Source of the DNA: Mycolicibacterium sp.
Lineage (GTDB): Bacteria; Actinomycetota; Actinomycetes; Mycobacteriales; Mycobacteriaceae
Assembly: GCA_020637165.1 (NCBI GenBank)
Contig: JACJWN010000004.1
Coordinates: 248,001-312,000, forward strand
DNA: 64,000 bases
Direction: 5' to 3'
The first letter of the stretch is position 1. Every line of letters begins with the position of its first letter. The notes under the pieces were generated by a model. The model ran no database searches, was not told the DNA's origin, and worked only from the letters and a program-made list of their open reading frames with translations. A program made the translations under genes and the position numbers. Shown here in pieces: positions 45,176 to 54,397 of the stretch.

Positions 45176-47857
45176 GTGCTGCTCCGGAAGCTGCTCGCAA
45201 TCGCCATCACGGCCCTGCTCGCCGGTTGCGGCGGCGCCGCATCGCCGCATAAGCAGGCCGACACTGAGCAGTCCGACTGGCCCGGCGCGGTCATCAGCAC
45301 CGAGGATCTCGGCGGGGCGGAGCTACCGGCGCCGACGCAGGCGGGAGCTGTTCGGGGTGTCACCTACGTCTCGAAGTCGGGCGTCACCGACGCGTACACC
45401 CATGTGACTGCCTCGATTTACACCCCCGGCGGCACCCCTCCGCAGGGCGGTTTTCCGGTCGTGGTCTACGGGCGCGGAGTGGGCTCACCGACTCCGGATT
45501 GCGCGTACTTCTCCCCGCCCGCCCGTGCGACGGCAGTGGCTGCGATCGATACCTTCTTGAACGCCGGGTACGTCGTCACAGTCCCCGACTATCCGGGTCT
45601 GGGAAACCCTTCGGACGGCAAGAAGCCCGCTTACCATCCGTATCTCGACTCCGCCACTGCCGGCTACACCATGATCGACGCGGTGCGCGCCACCCGGAAG
45701 GTGGTCCCCGAGACCTCGGAGGTATGGCTCGCCGTCGGTGAACGGCAGGGCGGACAGGGCGCGTGGGCGGTTAACGAACTCTCCGACGACTACGGCCATC
45801 CGAACCTGCGCGGCACCGTCAGCGTCTCTCCTACCGCAGACATTGACGGGCTCGCCGATGCCGCTGCCGCCGGCACCCTCACTCCCGATCAGGTCCTGAT
45901 GTACGTGCGGTACCTGGAAACGCTGGCCCACGAGCACGAGGGTGGGTTCATGCTCGACGACTACCGGCGTGGAACGGTCGAGGAGAACTGGGGCCTCCTA
46001 CTGGGCTGCAACCCGAATGACGATGGTGCCCGAAATGCCGTCATCGCCCAGCTCAATCCGGACGAACTGCGCCCCGCGACCCCGCAAGCCTTGAGCCTGC
46101 TGCGCGGCTACCTGCGCAAGACCACCCTCCCCCAGGGGCCGGCGAAGGCGCCGATGCTGGTCGTCTTCGGTGATGACGATCCGCTCACGCCGGCATCGTG
46201 GACGGAGCGTGCACTGGTCCGCGCGTGCGGCATGGGCGACGCGATTACGATCCGCCAAGAAACCTCGCCGATGCTGACCGAGCCCACGGTGTTGGACTGG
46301 ATGCGCAACCGGGCCGCCGACGGCGAGGTGGCCGACGATTGCCCTGCCTTTGTCGCCGATCACCCCGGCCCCCAGACCTCAACGCCCAGCCTGGAACCCG
46401 AGGCCCCCGGCCCCGGCGCCAACATGCCTGCCCCGCCGACCGAGACTCCACCCTCTCCGCCCGGTACTGCCTCTCCGCCCGGTACTGCGTCGAGGAAATG
46501 GGTTGCTGAGATCTCCCTGATCAGCGGTTGGCTGCCGATAGCCATCCAACTCCTCGCGGCCGGCGCTCTGGTCGTCGCGGTTGGTTGGCGGTCCAGACAG
46601 TGGCGACTGCGTCGGCTTCTCGTTGCGTTCGCCGCCGGAGCACTCGCGATCCCGGCAGTGTGGTGGTTCCTTGAGAGGCAGGGCTGGGGCCCGCACTACC
46701 CCTGGGGAATGTGGCCGTGGGTCGGCCTGACTGGGCTGGCCGCCGCCGTGCTGGTACTCGGCTGGCGGGGAGCGCCGTGGTGGAGACGTGCGGTCGCAGT
46801 CGCGGCGATTCCGCTGTGCGTTCTCGCGATGGCCACCGTCGTCAACGCCTCGCTGAGCTACCTGCCGACAGCCGGCACGGCGTGGCTGCGAGTCACCGGC
46901 AAGCAGCCCGCTCAGTGGATCGATGAAGCCCGGTTGCTCACGATGCAACAGGAAGGCGTCACGCCGTCGCGCGGGGCGGTCGTAACCATCAAGACACCGA
47001 GCGACATCTCCGGATTCTCCCATCGCGACGAACTCGTCTACCTGCCGCCGGTGTGGTTCACCTCCAATCCCCCGCCTCGGCTTCCGGTGGTGATGGTGAT
47101 CGGTCCCGAATTCAGCGCCCCGCCCGACTGGCTCCTCTACGCCGGGGGGCTGAAGATTCTCGATGATTTCGCCCTTCGCCATCGTGGTGCGGCGCCGGTT
47201 GTCGTGTTCCCCGATACCAGTGGATCGTTCACCAATGACACCGAGTGCGTGAACGGGCCACGCGGCAACGCCGCCGACCACATCACGAAAGAGGTCGTGC
47301 CGTACCTGATCTCACACTTCGGCGTCAATGCCGATGCTCCGGGGTGGGGCGTGGCCGGGTGGTCGACCGGCGGCACCTGCTCGGCCATGTTGCTAGTCAA
47401 ATACCCCGAGCTGTTCAGCGCCATCGTCGACCTCGACGGTCAGCTCGGGCCCAACGCCGGGCCGAAGAATCAAACCATTGCAAGGCTTTTCGGAGGCGAT
47501 TCCGTGGCCTGGGCGGCGTTCGATCCCAAGACCGTGGTCGAGGCCCATGGTCCTTACCGGGACAAAGCGGCGTGGATCGCAGTCTCGGAAAATGTACAAA
47601 CCACGCATGTCCCCGCCGGCACACCGCTGCAGCCCGACGCGCTCAATGACTGGGATACCCGATCCGAAGACCATCCCAAGACGGCCGTGCAACTATGCAA
47701 GCTGTTCGGCGCCTACGGGATCGAATGCTCAGTCGTAGGCTACGGGGGAGATCACGACTATCCCTCCGCTGCAATTGGCTTCGCCAATGCGCTGCCTTGG
47801 CTCGCCGGCAGGCTCGGGACACCAGGTGTTCCACCGACACCCCTGCCGGGCGCCTAG
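45176..47857 (+). CDS. Lipoprotein fusing a degenerate secretory-lipase domain to a 4-TM esterase
   Basis: 893 residues. The N-terminal signal ends in lipobox LLAGC (Cys about residue 17). Residues of roughly 45-400 resemble secretory lipases (VVVYGRGVGSPTPDCAY, YVVTVPDYPGLGNP, TAGYTMIDAVRATRKV). The nucleophile elbow reads GERQGG with Arg190 in place of Ser, and the position expected for the catalytic His (after GDDDPLTP) shows no His, so this domain is probably inactive. A P-rich linker and about four TM segments (about 445-565) follow. The C-terminal alpha/beta-hydrolase of the esterase-D/antigen-85 type has nucleophile S730 in GWSTGG and H860 in GGDHDYPSAA. The stop overlaps the convergent dnaQ stop in a shared CTAG. 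Confidence 0.78.
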   Translation: MLLRKLLAIAITALLAGCGGAASPHKQADTEQSDWPGAVISTEDLGGAELPAPTQAGAVRGVTYVSKSGVTDAYTHVTASIYTPGGTPPQGGFPVVVYGRGVGSPTPDCAYFSPPARATAVAAIDTFLNAGYVVTVPDYPGLGNPSDGKKPAYHPYLDSATAGYTMIDAVRATRKVVPETSEVWLAVGERQGGQGAWAVNELSDDYGHPNLRGTVSVSPTADIDGLADAAAAGTLTPDQVLMYVRYLETLAHEHEGGFMLDDYRRGTVEENWGLLLGCNPNDDGARNAVIAQLNPDELRPATPQALSLLRGYLRKTTLPQGPAKAPMLVVFGDDDPLTPASWTERALVRACGMGDAITIRQETSPMLTEPTVLDWMRNRAADGEVADDCPAFVADHPGPQTSTPSLEPEAPGPGANMPAPPTETPPSPPGTASPPGTASRKWVAEISLISGWLPIAIQLLAAGALVVAVGWRSRQWRLRRLLVAFAAGALAIPAVWWFLERQGWGPHYPWGMWPWVGLTGLAAAVLVLGWRGAPWWRRAVAVAAIPLCVLAMATVVNASLSYLPTAGTAWLRVTGKQPAQWIDEARLLTMQQEGVTPSRGAVVTIKTPSDISGFSHRDELVYLPPVWFTSNPPPRLPVVMVIGPEFSAPPDWLLYAGGLKILDDFALRHRGAAPVVVFPDTSGSFTNDTECVNGPRGNAADHITKEVVPYLISHFGVNADAPGWGVAGWSTGGTCSAMLLVKYPELFSAIVDLDGQLGPNAGPKNQTIARLFGGDSVAWAAFDPKTVVEAHGPYRDKAAWIAVSENVQTTHVPAGTPLQPDALNDWDTRSEDHPKTAVQLCKLFGAYGIECSVVGYGGDHDYPSAAIGFANALPWLAGRLGTPGVPPTPLPGA

Positions 47858-48843
47858 AACAGCACACACTGCTGGCCCCGGTCGACGGGTTGCACGAACT
47901 CATCGATTCCCACACCATCGGCCACGGCGGAGATACCCCGCATGAACTGCTCGTCGGAAACGGTCGGCACGCCGAGTTCACGGGCCGCGAACCCCTTGCC
48001 CTGTTCCGGGGCCGACTCGTTGCAGACCACCACCGAGGTCTCGGGATCGACGGCGTCGGTGTAGGCCAGGCCGGCGTGCAGAATCCGCTCCACCAACTCC
48101 TCGTGGGTGCGGTTCACCTCAGCTGAGAGTGCCACCCGCATGCCCTGTACCAACGGGCCGCCGCGCTGGTAACGGCCCGGATTGAGGTACGCGCACGGCA
48201 TTCGCGAGGCCAGCGCCTTCAACGGCCGAAGTTCCTCGTGGGTGACGGCGCCGTTGGGCCAGCGCCGGCGGGTCACCGGCCGAACCGGCAGCCAGACGTC
48301 GCGTTCCCGGGCCCGTTCGAGCGCCGGTGTCAGCACGCGGGACAGCACCAGGGCGTCGTCGAAGGCATCGTGGGCCCGGGTCTGCGGGATGTCCCAATGC
48401 CGCGCCAGGGTTTCCAGCCGGAGATTCGCCAAACCCAGTTCGAGCCGACGGGCGAGTTCGACGGTGCACATGACCCGGTCGATGGGCAGCGAGGTTCCGG
48501 CCAACTCCGCTTCGGCGGTCAGAAACGAGTAGTCGAAGGATGCGTTGTGCGCCACCAGTGTCCGCCCGTGCATGAGCTCGGCGACCTCCCCGGCGATGTC
48601 GGCGAAGGCAGGCTGATCCTCGAGCATCTCGGCGGTCAGACCATGCACGTGCGTCGGGCCGGGGTCGACGCCCGGGTTGAGCAGGCTCACCACGGAGTGC
48701 TCGACATTGCCGTCCGGGTCCAGCGCCAGGGCGGCGATGCTCAACACACGCGCCTGGCCCGGACGGAAACCCGAGGTTTCCACGTCGACGGCAACCCAGC
48801 CTTCGCCGGACTCGCGGGCCGGCCGTCCCCAGGTGTGGCTCAC
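47854..48843 (-). CDS. dnaQ: DnaQ-like DEDDh 3'-5' exonuclease with C-terminal BRCT-like domain (Rv3711c homologue)
   Basis: 329 residues. Exo I AVDVETSGF (D and E), Exo II VAHNASFDYSF, and Exo III with H and D in RAHDAFDDALVL make a complete DEDDh active site within the first 180 residues. A BRCT-like region follows from about 215 (GMRVALSAEVNRTHEELVER, VVVCNESAPEQGKGFAAREL). In mycobacteria the main replicative proofreading comes from the DnaE1 PHP domain, so this protein is an accessory exonuclease. GTG 48843 is the assigned start; no SD is obvious. Confidence 0.92.
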   Translation of the reverse strand: MSHTWGRPARESGEGWVAVDVETSGFRPGQARVLSIAALALDPDGNVEHSVVSLLNPGVDPGPTHVHGLTAEMLEDQPAFADIAGEVAELMHGRTLVAHNASFDYSFLTAEAELAGTSLPIDRVMCTVELARRLELGLANLRLETLARHWDIPQTRAHDAFDDALVLSRVLTPALERARERDVWLPVRPVTRRRWPNGAVTHEELRPLKALASRMPCAYLNPGRYQRGGPLVQGMRVALSAEVNRTHEELVERILHAGLAYTDAVDPETSVVVCNESAPEQGKGFAARELGVPTVSDEQFMRGISAVADGVGIDEFVQPVDRGQQCVLF

Positions 48844-48932
48844 GAAATCCAGGATTGCATGGCTCCCCGACAGTCACCACACCCTCGGACCCCGTGTCGG
48901 AGCAGGTCGACGTTGTGTGGAGCAACACTGAA

Positions 48933-48938
48933 TACACT
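48933..48938 (+). promoter_or_regulatory. -10 box (TACACT) upstream of murT
   Basis: TACACT ends 8 nt before ATG 48947, near leaderless spacing; no SD is visible. Confidence 0.4.
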
Positions 48939-48946
48939 CACCTGCG

Positions 48947-50224
48947 ATGACCAGCCAGACGGGACCCCAGCGTTCGATGACGGTGCGAGCACGCACCGCG
49001 CTGGCGCTCGGTTCGGCCGCGCGCTGGGCCTCGCGGGTCACCGGCCGGGGCGCCGGGGCCATGATCGGCGGCCTGGTGGCAATGAGCCTGGACAAGTCCG
49101 TGCTGCGCCAGCTGGGCGCCCGGCGCCGCATCGTCATCGTGACCGGCACCAACGGGAAGTCGACCACCACCAGGATGGTGGCCGCGGCACTGCGCTCGAT
49201 CGGATCGGTGGCCACCAACGGCGAGGGTGCCAACATGGACGCCGGCCTGGTGGCGGCCCTGGCCGCCGACCGGGACGCCCCGCTGGCCGCCCTCGAGGTG
49301 GACGAGATGCATGTTCCCCACGTGGCCGACGCGATCGAACCGGCCGTCATCGTGCTGCTGAACCTCTCCCGCGACCAACTCGACCGGGTGGGTGAGATCA
49401 ATCACATCGAGCGCACGCTGCGGGCCGGACTGACCCGGCACCCGGACGCCGTCGTGGTGGCCAACTGCGATGACGTGCTGATGACCTCGGCGGCCTACGA
49501 CTGTCCGAACGTGGTGTGGGTCGCCGCCGGCGGCGGTTGGGCCAGCGACTCGGTGAGCTGCCCCCGTTCCGGCGAGGTGATCGTGCGCGAGGGATCGCAC
49601 TGGCGCTCCACCGGGGCGGATTTCAGCCGACCCGAGCCGCAGTGGTGGGTGGACGGCGAGAAGCTCCACGGACCCGGCGGCGTGGCGCTGCGGATACGAC
49701 TGGCGCTGCCCGGTGCCGTCAACCGCGGCAACGCCGCCCAGGCGGTGGCCGCTGCGGTCGCCCTGGGAGCCGACCCGGCGGCTGCGGTCACCGCGGTCTG
49801 CGGCGTCGACGAGGTCGCCGGTCGGTACCGGGTGGTGCGGGTCGGCGACCACACCGTCCGGCTGCTGCTGGCCAAGAACCCGGCCGGGTGGCAGGAGGCG
49901 CTGTCGATGGTCGACAAGTCCGCCGCCGGGGTGGTGATCTCGGTCAACGGGCAGGTTCCCGACGGGGAGGACCTGTCGTGGCTGTGGGACGTGCGATTCG
50001 AGGATTTCGGGACCACCGCGGTCGTCGCCGCCGGCGAGCGGGGCACCGATCTGGCGGTTCGGCTGGGATACGCCGGAGTCGAGCACACACTGGTGCACGA
50101 CACCGTCAGGGCCATCGCGTCCTGCCCGCCCGGGCACGTCGAAGTCGTCGCCAACTACACGGCCTTCCTCCAGCTGCAGCGAGCTCTCGAGCGATCGGCA
50201 GGCGGGCGGGAACGAAATGGCTGA
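48947..50224 (+). CDS. murT: MurT, lipid II isoglutaminyl synthase ligase subunit (Rv3712 homologue)
   Basis: 425 residues. With GatD it amidates the alpha-carboxyl of D-Glu in lipid II. The Mur-ligase P-loop GTNGKSTTT is at residues 67-75, with LLNLSRDQLDRVGEINHIER following. The DUF1727 C-terminal domain (YRVVRVGDHTVRLLLAKNPAG) holds the GatD interface. The insertion that is a four-cysteine zinc ribbon in many MurT proteins here reads SCPRSGE ... HWRSTGADFSRPEP, so most of the cysteines are gone. It overlaps gatD by 8 bp. Confidence 0.94.
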   Translation: MTSQTGPQRSMTVRARTALALGSAARWASRVTGRGAGAMIGGLVAMSLDKSVLRQLGARRRIVIVTGTNGKSTTTRMVAAALRSIGSVATNGEGANMDAGLVAALAADRDAPLAALEVDEMHVPHVADAIEPAVIVLLNLSRDQLDRVGEINHIERTLRAGLTRHPDAVVVANCDDVLMTSAAYDCPNVVWVAAGGGWASDSVSCPRSGEVIVREGSHWRSTGADFSRPEPQWWVDGEKLHGPGGVALRIRLALPGAVNRGNAAQAVAAAVALGADPAAAVTAVCGVDEVAGRYRVVRVGDHTVRLLLAKNPAGWQEALSMVDKSAAGVVISVNGQVPDGEDLSWLWDVRFEDFGTTAVVAAGERGTDLAVRLGYAGVEHTLVHDTVRAIASCPPGHVEVVANYTAFLQLQRALERSAGGRERNG

Positions 50225-50930
50225 ACCGGTACGGATCGGCTTGGTGCTGCCCGACGTGATGGGCACCTACGGCGACGGCGGCAACGCGGTGGTGCTGCGC
50301 CAGCGGCTGCGGTTACGGGGCATCCCCGCCGAGATCGTCGAGATCACCCTCGACGAACCGGTGCCGGACTCACTGGACCTCTACACCCTGGGCGGGGCCG
50401 AGGACTACGCCCAGCGGTTGGCCACCCGCCACCTGCTGACCCATCCGGGCTTGCAACGCGCGGTCGGCCGCGGGGCGCCGGTGCTGGCGATCTGCGCGGC
50501 GATCCAGGTGCTGGGCCACTGGTATAAGACCTCGGCCGGAGAACGTGTCGAGGGCGTGGGACTGCTGGACGTCACGACGTCACCGCAAGCCGAACGCACG
50601 ATCGGCGAAGTGGTCTCCGCGCCGCTGATCGACGGGTTGACCGAATCCCTGACCGGTTTCGAGAACCATCGCGGAGGCACGGTTCTGGGCCCCGAAGCCC
50701 GCCCACTCGCCCGGGTGGTCAAGGGTGCCGGCAACCGGCTCGGCGACGGTATCGACGGTGCAGTGCAGGGCAGCGTGGTGGCGACCTATCTGCACGGCCC
50801 GTGCCTGGCCCGCAACCCCGAACTGGCCGACCTACTCCTGAGCCGCGTGGTCGGCTCTTTGCCGCCGCTGGAATTGCCGGAAGTCGACCAGTTGCGCCGC
50901 GAGCGCCTCGCCGCTCCGCGACGGATGTAA
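50217..50930 (+). CDS. gatD: GatD, lipid II isoglutaminyl synthase glutaminase subunit (Rv3713 homologue)
   Basis: 237 residues; class I glutamine amidotransferase supplying ammonia to MurT. The nucleophile is C93 in LAICAAIQVLG, the oxyanion/substrate region lies in GFENHRGGTVLG, and the catalytic His is in ATYLHGPCLARNPELAD. The start lies inside the end of murT (8 bp overlap), giving equal production of the two subunits. Peptidoglycan amidation is essential for crosslinking in mycobacteria. Confidence 0.94.
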   Translation: MAEPVRIGLVLPDVMGTYGDGGNAVVLRQRLRLRGIPAEIVEITLDEPVPDSLDLYTLGGAEDYAQRLATRHLLTHPGLQRAVGRGAPVLAICAAIQVLGHWYKTSAGERVEGVGLLDVTTSPQAERTIGEVVSAPLIDGLTESLTGFENHRGGTVLGPEARPLARVVKGAGNRLGDGIDGAVQGSVVATYLHGPCLARNPELADLLLSRVVGSLPPLELPEVDQLRRERLAAPRRM

Positions 50931-51023
50931 GGCGCCGTCCCCGCGCCATTCCGCTGATTCGCCAACCTGGTCTTCTTGGGCTACTGTTAGCAAAATCTCA
51001 GCTCTAGTTAAACGAGGTCACCA

Positions 51024-52028
51024 ATGAACGCCGCCACCCGTCCGTTCGCCGCCGCAGGTGTTGCCCTGATGAGCGCCGGCTTCATCGCCGCTACCCCGGC
51101 CATCGCCCCGACGACCTCGGCGCTGCCGCAGGTGCACATCCCTGACGTCGTCCTACAGGCGTCGATTTTCGACATCTTCACCTTCCCGGCCTATCAGCAG
51201 GCGCTCCTCAACGAGGTCGAGTTTGTCGCCATCCGCGCCGCCGGGCTGGCCGAGACTGCCCAGGGCCTGGCGCAGTCGGTGTTCGCACTGCCCGAAACGG
51301 TGATCACCGCCGTGCAGCAGACATTCAGTGGCAACCCGCTGGGCGCCCTGGACACCGTGGAGGAGTGGGCGATCCAGTCCGCCACCGACACTTTCGTCCC
51401 GGTGATCGCAGCCAACATCGAGGTGGGTCAGATCCAGCTGGCCATCCAGTCCGCGGCGCTGGTGGCCCAGCCGCTCGCCTTGGTCTCGCTCGGCAACGGA
51501 CTGCTGGGTGCCTTCGACGCCGTCTCCAGGTCGCTCATCATCGCCACCCAGAACCTCATCGACGCCCTGGGCACGTTCAACATCGGCAACATCGTCAACG
51601 CCGTGGTCGACGGCATCGGCGATGTGGTCGACGGGTTCGTGACCGGTGGCCAGAGCCTGGTCGACGGCATCGTCGGCGCCCAGACCCTGATCGCCGATGC
51701 CCTCAAAGCCCGGCCCGTCCAGGCGTTGAGCGCGGCGGCTGCCGCCCCGGTCGCTGCCGCCCCGGTCGCTGCCGCCCCGGCCGCCGAGCGAAACGACACC
51801 GTGGCCGAGACCCTTGAGCCCCAGAAGGTGGACGTCCCGACCACGTCCGACGCGAGCGACGCGGCGGCCAAGCCTGCCCGGGCTCAGCGCGGTGCGGTCC
51901 CCCATCGCGCATCGGCCCGCAGCGCAGCGGCCCAGGCTGACGACGCCGACAGCGCCGGTAAAGCCGCCAGTGCCGAGGACAGCGCGAAGCCGTCCGCCAG
52001 CCGGCGCGGCGGCGCTAGCCGCCGCTAG
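51024..52028 (+). CDS. Exported mycobacterial hydrophobic/helical protein, function unknown
   Basis: 334 residues. The signal-type N-terminus ([22 protein letters not shown]) is followed by a hydrophobic helical region of about 200 residues ([60 protein letters not shown]). A disordered Ala-rich, charged tail with AAPVA repeats ends RRGGASRR. The layout resembles a family of paralogous exported proteins of non-tuberculous mycobacteria with no assigned role. GAGGTCACC is the SD. It occupies the place of Rv3714c. The stop shares CTAG with the convergent recR stop. Confidence 0.75.
   Translation: MNAATRPFAAAGVALMSAGFIAATPAIAPTTSALPQVHIPDVVLQASIFDIFTFPAYQQALLNEVEFVAIRAAGLAETAQGLAQSVFALPETVITAVQQTFSGNPLGALDTVEEWAIQSATDTFVPVIAANIEVGQIQLAIQSAALVAQPLALVSLGNGLLGAFDAVSRSLIIATQNLIDALGTFNIGNIVNAVVDGIGDVVDGFVTGGQSLVDGIVGAQTLIADALKARPVQALSAAAAAPVAAAPVAAAPAAERNDTVAETLEPQKVDVPTTSDASDAAAKPARAQRGAVPHRASARSAAAQADDADSAGKAASAEDSAKPSASRRGGASRR
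51739..51783 (+). repeat. 15-bp tandem repeat (about 3 copies) inside the exported protein gene
   Basis: Unit GCTGCCGCCCCGGTC, repeated in frame and encoding AAPVA. It may vary in copy number by slippage. Confidence 0.7.
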
Positions 52029-52636
52029 ACCATCGCGCGCCGGCCGGACAGCGCCCGGCCGAGCGTCAATTCGTCGGCGAACTCCAAGTCTCCGCCCATC
52101 GGCAGTCCGGAGGCTATCCGGCTGACGGTCAGCCCGGGGATGTCGCGCAGGATGCGCACCAGGTAGGTGGCGGTCGCCTCGCCCTCGGTGTTGGGGTCGG
52201 TCGCGATGATGACCTCGGTGATATCGACACCGTCGACTCGCTCGCCGATCCTGTTGAGCAACTGGCGAATCCGCAGCTGATCTGGACCCACCCCGGACAG
52301 CGGGTCCAGCGCGCCGCCGAGAACGTGGTAGCGCCCCCGGAACTCTCGGGTCCGCTCGACGGCCTGCACGTCCTTGGGCTCCTCGACCACACACACCTGG
52401 GAACCATCCCTGCGTGCGTCACTGCAGATCCGGCAGCGCTCGGCGTCGGAGACGTTGCCGCAGACCTCGCAGAACTGCACGCCGTCGCGAACCCGGTTCA
52501 GCACCGCCGCGAGCCGGTCGATGTCCGGTGGTTCCACCGAGATCAGGTGGAAGGCGATCCGCTGCGCGCTTTTGGGCCCGATACCCGGCAGCTTGCCGAG
52601 TTCGTCGATCAGATCCTGAACCGGGCCTTCGAACAT
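52025..52636 (-). CDS. recR: Recombination protein RecR
   Basis: 203 residues, full length. A helix-hairpin-helix start ([17 protein letters not shown]), a C4 zinc finger (C56, C59, C68, C71 in [19 protein letters not shown]), a Toprim domain ([39 protein letters not shown]), and the C-terminal Walker-B-like [19 protein letters not shown]. It loads RecA onto gapped DNA with RecF/RecO. It starts 11 bp after ybaB, the standard ybaB-recR pairing. Confidence 0.97.
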   Translation of the reverse strand: MFEGPVQDLIDELGKLPGIGPKSAQRIAFHLISVEPPDIDRLAAVLNRVRDGVQFCEVCGNVSDAERCRICSDARRDGSQVCVVEEPKDVQAVERTREFRGRYHVLGGALDPLSGVGPDQLRIRQLLNRIGERVDGVDITEVIIATDPNTEGEATATYLVRILRDIPGLTVSRIASGLPMGGDLEFADELTLGRALSGRRAMV

Positions 52637-52647
52637 TGCGGTACCGC

Positions 52648-53034
52648 TCAGGACTCCGGCAGCGGCCGGCCGGAGGCGGCGGCCACCGGGCCCAGGATCG
52701 CCTTGACCGTCTCCCGCATGTTCTGCGCGGCGTCCTGCAGCGCACCGACGACGAGGTCCTGCAGGGTCTCGACGTCATTGGGATCGACGACCTGCGGGTC
52801 GATCCGGACCGACACCACCTGGCCGTTGCCGTTGAGGGTGGCCTGGACCAGCCCGCCGCCGGCCTGGCCGGTGGCTTCGGTTTCGGCGATCTTGCGCTGA
52901 GCCTCCACCAGCGCCTGCTGCATCTGGGCTGCCTTGGCCAGCGCGGCCTGCAGGTCCTGAATCCCCTGCGGCGGCACCTGCTGACCGAAGGTGCCGAGGT
53001 GCCCGGGGTCTCCGGGTGGGGTTCCGGGTTGCAT
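52648..53034 (-). CDS. YbaB/EbfC nucleoid-associated protein (Rv3716c homologue)
   Basis: 128 residues from ATG 53034 with a strong SD (AAGGAGA). [20 protein letters not shown] begins the YbaB domain and [38 protein letters not shown] complete it. The family forms tweezer-like dimers that bind DNA. The P/G-rich N-terminal 25 residues are typical of mycobacterial versions. The longer frame to 53361 overlaps the divergent amidase gene and is rejected. Confidence 0.93.
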   Translation of the reverse strand: MQPGTPPGDPGHLGTFGQQVPPQGIQDLQAALAKAAQMQQALVEAQRKIAETEATGQAGGGLVQATLNGNGQVVSVRIDPQVVDPNDVETLQDLVVGALQDAAQNMRETVKAILGPVAAASGRPLPES

Positions 53035-53121
53035 GACGGTCTCCTTGCGTCTCGATCTCGAGTTGGTTGCGGCCTGGAGTTTCAGGCAGCCGGTGACTTT
53101 CAAGCCTAGACGGCGGGGGAT

Positions 53122-53127
53122 TACCGT
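53122..53127 (+). promoter_or_regulatory. -10 box (TACCGT) of leaderless amidase gene
   Basis: TACCGT ends 7 nt before GTG 53135. The earlier in-frame GTG 53126 lies inside the box, so 53135 is the better start. Confidence 0.5.
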
Positions 53128-53134
53128 GACGATC

Positions 53135-53920
53135 GTGCTGAAGATCCTCCCCATGCGTGTCGTGGCAGCGGCATCCGCCGGAGTGCTGCTCGCCGCGTCC
53201 TGTCCGGCCGCGCCCGTCACCCACGCCGCTCCGGGCAGTGTCGCCGGCATGATCGTGTTCCTCGATCCGGGGCACAACGGCGCCAACGACGCCTCGATAA
53301 CCCGCCAGGTGTCCAACGGCCGCGGCGGGACGAAGGACTGCCAGACCAGCGGCACCAACACCGAGAGCGGCTATCCCGAACACACCTTCAACTGGGACAC
53401 CACTTTGCGGGTCCGGCAGGCTCTGCACGCCATGGGCGTTCGCACCGCGATGTCGCGAGGTAACGACGACGCGCTCGGGCCCTGTATCGACCAGCGGGCG
53501 GCGACGGCCAACGCGCTGCAGCCCGACGCCGTGGTCTCGATCCACGGCGACGGCGGTCCGGCCACCGGTCGCGGATTCCACATCCTGTACTCCAACCCGC
53601 CGCTGAACGCCGCGCAGGCCGGCCCGGCGGTGCAACTCGCCCGGATGATGCGTGACCAACTGGCCGCCTCGGGCATCCCGCCGGCGACCTACATCGGCAC
53701 CGGCGGCCTCAACCCCCGGTCCGACATCGCCGGGCTGAACCTGGCGCAATACCCCTCGATCCTGGTCGAGTTGGGCAATATGAAGAATCCGGTCGACTCG
53801 ACCCTGATGGAAAGCGCCGAGGGGCGGCAGAAATACGCCGACGCAGTCGTCCGGGGCGTGGTCGCCTTCCTGCAGACCCAGCCGCCCCGGACCGCGGTTA
53901 GCTCTCCACCTCTTTCTTGA
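53135..53920 (+). CDS. Secreted zinc N-acetylmuramoyl-L-alanine amidase (Rv3717 homologue)
   Basis: 261 residues from GTG 53135. Signal peptide MRVVAAASAGVLLAASCPAA, then an Amidase_3 domain. Zinc ligands H47 (FLDPGHNG), E82 (YPEHTFNW) and H137 (VVSIHGDGG) and catalytic E212 (LVELGNMKN) are all present. C69 and C117 can form the disulfide described for Rv3717. As in Rv3717 there is no separate cell-wall-binding domain. It cleaves between muramic acid and the stem peptide. The 3' end overlaps the convergent SRPBCC gene by 23 bp. Confidence 0.94.
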   Translation: MLKILPMRVVAAASAGVLLAASCPAAPVTHAAPGSVAGMIVFLDPGHNGANDASITRQVSNGRGGTKDCQTSGTNTESGYPEHTFNWDTTLRVRQALHAMGVRTAMSRGNDDALGPCIDQRAATANALQPDAVVSIHGDGGPATGRGFHILYSNPPLNAAQAGPAVQLARMMRDQLAASGIPPATYIGTGGLNPRSDIAGLNLAQYPSILVELGNMKNPVDSTLMESAEGRQKYADAVVRGVVAFLQTQPPRTAVSSPPLS

Positions 53921-54335
53921 GGTTGGCCAGCACCTCGTTCTGAATCTTTCGCAGGCCCAGCGGGGCAAAGGTCTTCTCGAAGAATCCCTTCACCCCGCCG
54001 GCGCCGTTCCAGGTGGTCTTGACGGTGACGGTCGAGCCCGGACCGGCCGGGGCGACGGTCCAATTGGTCACCAACGACGAATTGGCGTCCTTCTCGATGA
54101 CGGTGTGTCCCGCGACGTCGATGGTCGCGTGGACCTGCCGGGACCTGGACTTGGTGGCCTGCAGGCGCCACTCGGCGACTGTCCCCTGCCCCTGACCGCC
54201 CTGCAGAACGCGGTACTCGCTGTAATTAGCGGAGAGGATCTTCGGGCGCACACCCTGGTAATCGGCGATCGCGGCGAGAACCGTGGCCGGTTCGGCGTTG
54301 ACCACGATGCTGCTGGAGGCACTGACCTGTCCCAT
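53898..54335 (-). CDS. SRPBCC-family (START-like) protein (Rv3718c homologue)
   Basis: 145 residues from ATG 54335, SD GAGGAG. Residues SASSSIVVNAEPATVLAAIA and ADYQGVRPKILSANYSEYRV begin the polyketide-cyclase/dehydrase-like fold; TWNGAGGVKGFFEKTFAPLG forms the C-terminal helix over the cavity. Members bind hydrophobic ligands. No ligand can be inferred. Confidence 0.88.
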   Translation of the reverse strand: MGQVSASSSIVVNAEPATVLAAIADYQGVRPKILSANYSEYRVLQGGQGQGTVAEWRLQATKSRSRQVHATIDVAGHTVIEKDANSSLVTNWTVAPAGPGSTVTVKTTWNGAGGVKGFFEKTFAPLGLRKIQNEVLANLKKEVES

Positions 54336-54385
54336 CGAACTCCTCGGTGAGGCAGCCCGCATCCCGCGCGGGCCGCTGTTCGGTT

Positions 54386-54391
54386 TAGCGT
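54386..54391 (+). promoter_or_regulatory. -10 box (TAGCGT) of leaderless FAD oxidoreductase gene
   Basis: TAGCGT ends 6 nt before GTG 54398, with no SD. An ATG at 54396 is followed at once by TGA and is not a start. Confidence 0.5.
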
Positions 54392-54397
54392 AGTCAT

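Noticed and set aside
53126-53128. Earlier GTG start for the amidase
   Set aside because: It overlaps the -10 box; the start at 53135 has the 7-nt leaderless spacing shared by other genes.
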